The notes under the pieces: model-generated
Seen by the model: only the letters and a program-made list of their open reading frames with translations
Told to the model about the DNA's origin: nothing
Databases searched by the model: none
Shown here: positions 58,478 through 64,000 of the stretch, piece by piece
Numbering within the stretch: position 1 is the first letter of the stretch
Layout of the letters: the number at the start of each line of letters is the position of its first letter
Source of the DNA: Hormiphora californensis
Taxonomy: Eukaryota > Ctenophora > Tentaculata > Cydippida > Pleurobrachiidae
Length of the DNA: 64,000 bases
NCBI GenBank assembly: GCA_020137815.1
Contig: CM035350.1
Location: forward strand, 6,831,447 to 6,895,446
Reading direction: 5' to 3'
Made by a program: the position numbers and the translations under genes

Positions 58478-60355
58478 TTGAGAAATTGGGACAGAATTGA
58501 TACAGAGAGAAAGATGGAGGAGAGACAGAGTAAAGTAAGAGAGGTATATTTTCCTGAGCCTCGTATTCGTTAAAACCATCTCTCTCCTAATCCGTACATT
58601 AGGATATAGTTTACTGCAGCTGCAACATTTGTACATAATGTCTACCACATTTATGCAGACTCTACCTCTATCTTTCTCTCTCTCTACCTTCCTACAAGCT
58701 CTACCTCTCTCCTTCCACTATCTCTCTCTCGAGGTAACACATTCACCCATCACATACACAAATACTCCCCTCCCACCCCTCTCTCCCCCCGATATAAACA
58801 TTGCATGCTCCTAAACAATGAATCATGCATCATCTTAGTACACACAGTCATGTAGGGTAAGTTAAGGATGAACCGAATTGAATATGACGGGACTGACTAT
58901 CAAAGGAACGTTGTCATGCACGTTGTCAGTCAGGATAGTGAGAGAGAGAAAGTTCTAGAAAAAAAGAGAGATTGGTTTGGCTGACAGAAAGAAGAATACA
59001 GAGATAGGATTTGACGAAAACATGTAATGCATAAAGCACATAATATATATAATATTCTTATTCGAGATACTATAATATGCAAATTATTGTGTGTTTCAGG
59101 AACAAATATTTCATGTAGACCCCAACGACAGCAGTGAAATATTGAGCCTTTATCATGAAATTGATGTTTGTTATGTTTTAACCCTTCTTTACAGGAGCCA
59201 GGAGGGTTAGAACTCTTTTATAGAACATAACAAACATATAATGTGGACCCCCCTCATCCTTCTCTCTCTCTATCAATGCAGTGGGGTGTGTGGGAACTGT
59301 TAACTCGTGTGGGTAGACAGTAGGGTGTGCTATTTTTCCCAACTCATAAATCAAATCCAATTTTCACATAGTTTACCCCTAGAATGAGTTCCTACGATCA
59401 TTCTAAAACATTTGGTAAAAAAATTTTAGTCCTACCCTGGCCCAATTACGTGGGCCGATGTATGCCCATATATGGGCATATTCATATCAAAAAATGTTTT
59501 TTGGGGCGTTATTTCGAAAAAACCACACATATGAATCGCCTCATGAGACTCAGTACAACCATTATTTCCAGTCTGCACCTTCAGAACTCCATTTTATAAT
59601 GAAAAATTTTTTTTGTTTCATCTTTTTTTCTTGAACATTTTCCTACTTTGCAGTATTAGTGGAGACGAATTTTAACTTTTTGAAATTTTATTTGTCGGAA
59701 TGCAAATTCCGGTTGTAACCGACTAATTTTGACCTGCTGAACACGATCCTGTTCATGAAAAAGCTCTCAAAATTGAAGAAAATGACCAAAATGAACATTT
59801 TTAGTCAAAAATGAACATTTTTGGTCCAAAATGAACATTTTCAGGTCAAAAATGAACTTTGGCTAACTTTCATGATACACGTCCATTCTGATCGGTATCA
59901 AACCGCTGAACACGACCCTGACCATAAAAAGTTGATATAAAGAACATGCCAAACACTGGTGTAAAACACACATATTTTCCTTTTTTCGCTAAAAAAGTAA
60001 ACTTTTTTAATCGCCTGGCCCACGTAATTGACATACACTACCCCAATTCCGTTTTCAGGATTTAGTAGAAAATTGTCCATAGTTTCATATCTACCCTTAA
60101 CCTATTGGCCAAGTCGACAAAATTTTCACTTAGCACACCCTAGTAGACAGGGGGGAGCACTTCCGGGACAGCCACACTCACTGACCGACAGAGGGGAAAT
60201 TGCATGTAGAATATTATATGATGATATTTGATAGACGCTATGTAACCCCCGGCGGTCGGCCCCTCCTCCCCCTCCCCCAAGGAGTAAAAAAGGGGAGAAA
60301 GTGGCCTGAAAACCAACCAAAACATTACAGCTTTGAAAACCCCTAGGTAACTCAC

Positions 60356-60478
60356 ATCAGCGTATACGATTCTAGTTTCCCCATCCAGCATGTTCACTGT
60401 AAAGGGTGTCCCCCGGGGTTTGGTAACAATCTCCTCTCCACGGTTCCGTCGGAGGCTCTTTCTCAGGATTGATGCCAT
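60356..60478 (-). CDS. First coding exon of the 4.1-like FERM gene
   Basis: Starts at ATG 60478 and gives 41 codons ending at a GTGAGT donor in phase 0. The basic start MASILRKSLRRNRGEEIVTK followed by PFTVNMLDGETRIVYAD is the beginning of a FERM F1 ubiquitin-like lobe (compare MLSFFRR... and ..V.LLDGT... in EPB41L5-type proteins). It joins exon 2 at 45862 to give ...VYAD-KKEKAQSLIDKL. It is ~0.8 kb downstream of the anoctamin gene on the same strand. EPB41/EPB41L membership is firm as a family; the exact paralogue is not decidable here. Confidence 0.75.
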
Positions 60479-61292
60479 GATCTACTGAGAGCTAGAGAGT
60501 GAAGAAAGGTTATAAATTGGAATTATACAATTTGGGTAACAATCTATTAGAGGGATAAGAGGGTACACAAAGAGGGATTACTAAAATGTTAAGGGTTTGA
60601 AATTTGGATTGAAACTAAGACAGTGAGATGTAAAGTGTAACATACACAAGTTGCAAGTTGTTAAAACCTTGCCGACTATTATACCAGTTGTAGTCAGTCA
60701 ACGTGAGTGGTAGCTGGAAGTGTAAAACATATTTGTTAATTGTATGAGCTAGTGGCGGGTGCGGGGTGCTCACAGTTATAGGGGGTCCGGGGTACTAAGG
60801 AGTGTATCGTAGTGAGAGACATATAGGAAACAATAGAGATGGAGCAAGGTATTGGGGGTAATATAATTTGGAAGTGCCCTTGGCTTTTCCTGATAAGGTG
60901 TATTCAATTAAAATACTCCCCTTGGTTCTCTTTCAAAGTAACAAAGGCATTGCATGCGAATTGAACAAAATGTTAACACACCAAAAATAATCAAAATTAT
61001 ACTAAATCTCACAGTCACACAAAGATTTAAAAAATATTTTATCAAGCTTGAAAGTGTTTAAAATCCCCCATGCACTCACAGTACACACACATACACACGA
61101 GAGAGAAATAAGAAGAGAGTGCGACCGTGTGAATTTGAAGGTACCATTCATGCATGACCACTTGTGTCCACTCCTGACCTTATTATTGTTCTAACCCGGG
61201 GCACAGTGAAACAGGATCGAGCAAGGCAATCCTGATCGGAGTCAAGTTATGTTCACCCTACGATGCTTTCCTCTAAATAGTAGAACTAAATC

Positions 61293-63314
61293 CTAGATCC
61301 CCATGCAGGTAGTAGAACTAACTCCCACCACCCTTGTTTTATCATGATCCCTGAGGAACTTGACATACTCCCTTCTCGCCAGCTCGTCAGCAACCTCCCC
61401 TGGTGTGTCAGGTATCAAGATCCACACAGCAGCAACTGCCGCCAACAACCCATGCTCCAATACTGCCATTATACCTGCCACAGTCATACCCGCACCCGCT
61501 GCAATATCATGCACGTGATCACTCCCCGCCTTGGCCATCTCCTCCACAGCGAGGGGTGTAACGGTGAAGAGAGAGGGGGCGTAGGTCATCAGCTGCTCTG
61601 AAGTGAAACAGAATATGTAAAGGTTGGTGAAGACAGAGAGAAGGATGGTTCCCTTGATCAGGATGGACCAAACCCCGATAGAGGTGACACGGTGCACTAC
61701 CGGTCTCCTACAGATTGTGCTGAGTTTAAAGACATCCGAATAGAGCTCCAGGATGTTACAGACGAAGGAGAGTGGAGCAGCGAGGGGGAATGCCCCGGCA
61801 AATAGCGTCACATACCCTAGCTGTACCACCATTTCTAGATAGTCATCGAACTGCTCATACTCGGGCTTGTCGTAATCCTTGGCAAGACGGGGGTTCACTT
61901 GATGAGTGGCACTAGGAGAAGAGTCGTTATCAGATAACTTTCGTGTTGCCTTCCTAGTTAGGAGGGGTATAATGGTCTCGGTAGCTAGCCTGCGAACTGA
62001 GTCGACTGTGTAGAGACTAACCAGTTCGCGTCTTAGTAGGACAATGTCCAGCTCCACGAAGGCCAGATAGAACAGGGCAATGTAGCAGTCAAATGCCTCG
62101 AAGAAGAACCTCTTGACAAAAAGTGCATTTTCATGTTGTGAAGGTGACCGGTGGTTTTCCCATTCCGTCAACTTGATTGCCACAACTTGGTACACCTTGT
62201 TGAGCACCTGGATTATAACGACATGCAGGATCACAGGTATAAACAGGAGGAGAGAAGGGAAGGGGCCCTTACCGGAGGGATCAAAATACTCCCCCTCATC
62301 GCACAACCACGAAATGGAAGGAAAGAGTAGGTAGTTCCTACTGTAGGAGTAAGGGTGAATGTAACCCTGGAGATTGAGGGAGATCACCATGACAGAGAAT
62401 GCCAAGACCAACATGACGGTAGTCACACATCCACTTACAAAGTACCGGAAGACCCGTTCGAGGGGATTAAAATATCGTTCAGGGTGACCTGTTACAGGGC
62501 TGATTCGCTTCAATCCTGTGAATCCAGGACGGACCTCCCTCCTCCACTTTACATCAGAGATACCCCAGCGACACACCAGGGTGGAAGAAAGGCGATCCCA
62601 GCTCTTAACGAAGAACACACTCCAAACGATAATGAGGAGTGTGTAGATGGGTGAGACGAGGGAGTTGTCTACATTTACCTCGGGATGAAGGGAATGGTAG
62701 GTGTAGACAGCAGTACCCGCAATGGCAGGTAGTACCAGCCAAATAATGTAGTTCCTTAACCAGGCGAAGTAGAGTGCCACATTGGCCCCAAAGTAGTGCT
62801 CCATGTGATCTGGGAAGGTGCTATTTGCAGGGCCCACCTTCCATGCAGCAAACCTCTCCTCCGCTGGGGCATGGAGCGGCCAACACTCTCCTATCTCTAC
62901 ACGTTCCAGTGCTAACATCATCGGGTCGTGGGAATGGACACCTGATTTGGGGCGTGGGAAAAAGTCCGGGACCTCACCTATCTTGATTCGCTTGATGATC
63001 TCATGAGCGATAAAGGACACTTCAGAGGGGGTAAAGATATCGGATGTCATGGCCGTGTAAGGCTGTTCAAACAGATCATGCTGAACACTGACGTATTCCC
63101 GTTTGAAGCCCTTCTCATCCCGTTTAAGAAATCCCCAGGATTCTGCTTCAGTTTGGATGAGGTTATCAGGGACGTGAATAACAAAGGCGCATGCTTCAGT
63201 TTCAGTTGGATAACCGGATTTAGATACTTCCAATCCGTTTTCCGTTAACTTTTCTTCAACAAACACTTGTAATTTCTCATCCGAGGAGTGTAAGACAAAA
63301 ACATAATCACACAT
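61293..63314 (-). CDS. Anoctamin-10-like (TMEM16 family) membrane protein, intronless
   Basis: 673 residues in one exon, about the full ANO10 length. The cytosolic N-terminus (1-175) is followed by FGANVALYFAWLRNYIIWLV (first membrane segment) and further hydrophobic segments near 221-236, 291-315, 352-380, 402-420, 494-520, 545-570 and 610-635. Family motifs are RPGFTGLKRISPVTG (262-276), LTEWENHRS (382-390), FDDYLEMVVQLGYVTLF (489-505), NILELYSDVFKL (520-531) with RRP, and the C-terminal LIPDTPGEVADELARREY. TMEM16 proteins are ion channels or phospholipid scramblases; ANO10 relatives act in the ER/endolysosome. N, E and D in the NxxxExxxDxxK motif are kept. Lack of introns, when neighbours have many, suggests a retrocopy or intron loss. 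Downstream on the same strand is the FERM gene. Confidence 0.88.
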   Translation of the reverse strand: MCDYVFVLHSSDEKLQVFVEEKLTENGLEVSKSGYPTETEACAFVIHVPDNLIQTEAESWGFLKRDEKGFKREYVSVQHDLFEQPYTAMTSDIFTPSEVSFIAHEIIKRIKIGEVPDFFPRPKSGVHSHDPMMLALERVEIGECWPLHAPAEERFAAWKVGPANSTFPDHMEHYFGANVALYFAWLRNYIIWLVLPAIAGTAVYTYHSLHPEVNVDNSLVSPIYTLLIIVWSVFFVKSWDRLSSTLVCRWGISDVKWRREVRPGFTGLKRISPVTGHPERYFNPLERVFRYFVSGCVTTVMLVLAFSVMVISLNLQGYIHPYSYSRNYLLFPSISWLCDEGEYFDPSGKGPFPSLLLFIPVILHVVIIQVLNKVYQVVAIKLTEWENHRSPSQHENALFVKRFFFEAFDCYIALFYLAFVELDIVLLRRELVSLYTVDSVRRLATETIIPLLTRKATRKLSDNDSSPSATHQVNPRLAKDYDKPEYEQFDDYLEMVVQLGYVTLFAGAFPLAAPLSFVCNILELYSDVFKLSTICRRPVVHRVTSIGVWSILIKGTILLSVFTNLYIFCFTSEQLMTYAPSLFTVTPLAVEEMAKAGSDHVHDIAAGAGMTVAGIMAVLEHGLLAAVAAVWILIPDTPGEVADELARREYVKFLRDHDKTRVVGVSSTTCMGI

Positions 63315-64000
63315 ACCTACATAGAAGTTAAGTCAAAATTAAGACGGTGGAGGTCAATGATCCTCGTCAGACGTCGTCGCGTCGGGACAGTCCCGACGGG
63401 ACTTAACTCTAAAAACTAAAATGCAGCGGTCAAGACATATGAAATCCAGTTCGCTTAATATTTTCAGTTGTTTGTTGCAATGCCTCACGCAGTCACAGCG
63501 CTAGATAGTTGCGTGATATATAATTGGACCAGCGCCTGACTTATTGTCCCTACAAAAATCGCTGTACATATCGATTGGCAGCCAGGAAGGGCCAGGGGCT
63601 AAAGTCCTTATTAAATAAGATGATCGAGTAATGGTACTCGGTGCCCTGCACTTGTCTGACGAGCCACGGTGTGGAGGAGTCTTGAAAAAAGCAAAAATTT
63701 AGATATCTGAACCAGCTTTCGCAAAAATAAAAAAATCCAAGTCACAAAACTTCATGAAGCAGGCGCGCGGCGGTAAAAAGCAGCGCAAGTTTTCTATTTG
63801 GTACATTCACGCGCGCACAAGATTTTGAGAAATAAAACGCGAACGTGAATTTTTCTTCGAATTTTTAAATTTCTAAGCCAGCTAAATATTTCTAATTTCC
63901 GCCTCCTGCTCGTCGTCTTGCTATACATCCCTATTCCGTTCCCTCCCCTACCGCTCTGAGAGACCCCTCCTCGTTCCAGTTTCCCTCTGATCCAGGTCTT

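Larger units (their letters stand above)
58478..64000. repeat. Right arm of the second inverted duplication (continues beyond the window)
   Basis: The clean arm, with the intact anoctamin ORF and FERM exon 1. The pairing with 50080-55590 is still running at base 64000. Confidence 0.9.

Overview
This is animal nuclear DNA, not prokaryotic. Genes are split by short GT-AG introns, introns are full of (AG)n/(CT)n microsatellites, and the gene set is metazoan: a SIX-class homeobox gene, a NEK10-like kinase with armadillo repeats, a band-4.1-type FERM-FA protein, an anoctamin and a glucosamine-6-sulfatase-like enzyme. The compact layout with genes nested in introns and the divergence of the homeodomain suggest an early-branching animal, perhaps a sponge. 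That placement is inference. Two runs of exactly 100 N (19096-19195 and 41188-41287) show that the window is three contigs joined by scaffolding.

Contig 1 (1-19095): a partial exon (61-240), a two-exon gene for a small secreted eight-cysteine peptide (596-1032) and a two-exon gene of an unnamed invertebrate family (2451-3065) lie on the plus strand. A NEK10-like gene then runs on the minus strand from 15473 down to 3619; its splice phases agree from exon to exon over most of its length. Two plus-strand genes sit inside its introns: a sulfatase (6836-9787) and a single-exon SIX homeobox gene (11375-12337). The SIX gene has a TATA box and, upstream, six 21-bp repeats each carrying a CACGTG E-box.

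Contig 2 (19196-41187): the first ~3 kb is low-quality sequence. From 36671 down to 22541 the minus strand carries the FERM F3 end, the FERM-adjacent (FA) region and a long proline-rich, acidic, tyrosine-motif and coiled-coil tail of a 4.1-like protein. One of its introns holds a ~3.0 kb foldback element (30650-33660) built of long inverted arms around a ~42-bp GATCAGATC satellite. From ~36850 to 41187 the contig is inverted relative to that gene: FERM exons 3-5 now lie on the plus strand, with a small SAM-like gene on the minus strand.

Contig 3 (41288-64000): 42700-45960 is a reverse-complement, poor-quality copy of the contig 2 end and carries FERM exons 2-5 in the orientation that fits the rest of the gene. 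FERM exon 1 is at 60356-60478 (minus). An intact intronless anoctamin-10-like gene lies upstream at 61293-63314 (minus). About 50.08-55.59 kb is an error-rich inverted copy of 58.48-64.0 kb, carrying frame-broken copies of the anoctamin and of FERM exon 1. A LINE reverse-transcriptase remnant is at ~49.6-50.1 kb.

My reading is that one 4.1-like gene (60.5 to 22.5 kb, minus) was disrupted in the assembly by two inverted allelic or foldback copies. A 1.3 kb foldback element is present in one copy and absent from the other, so at least that pair looks like two haplotypes rather than a simple read artefact.
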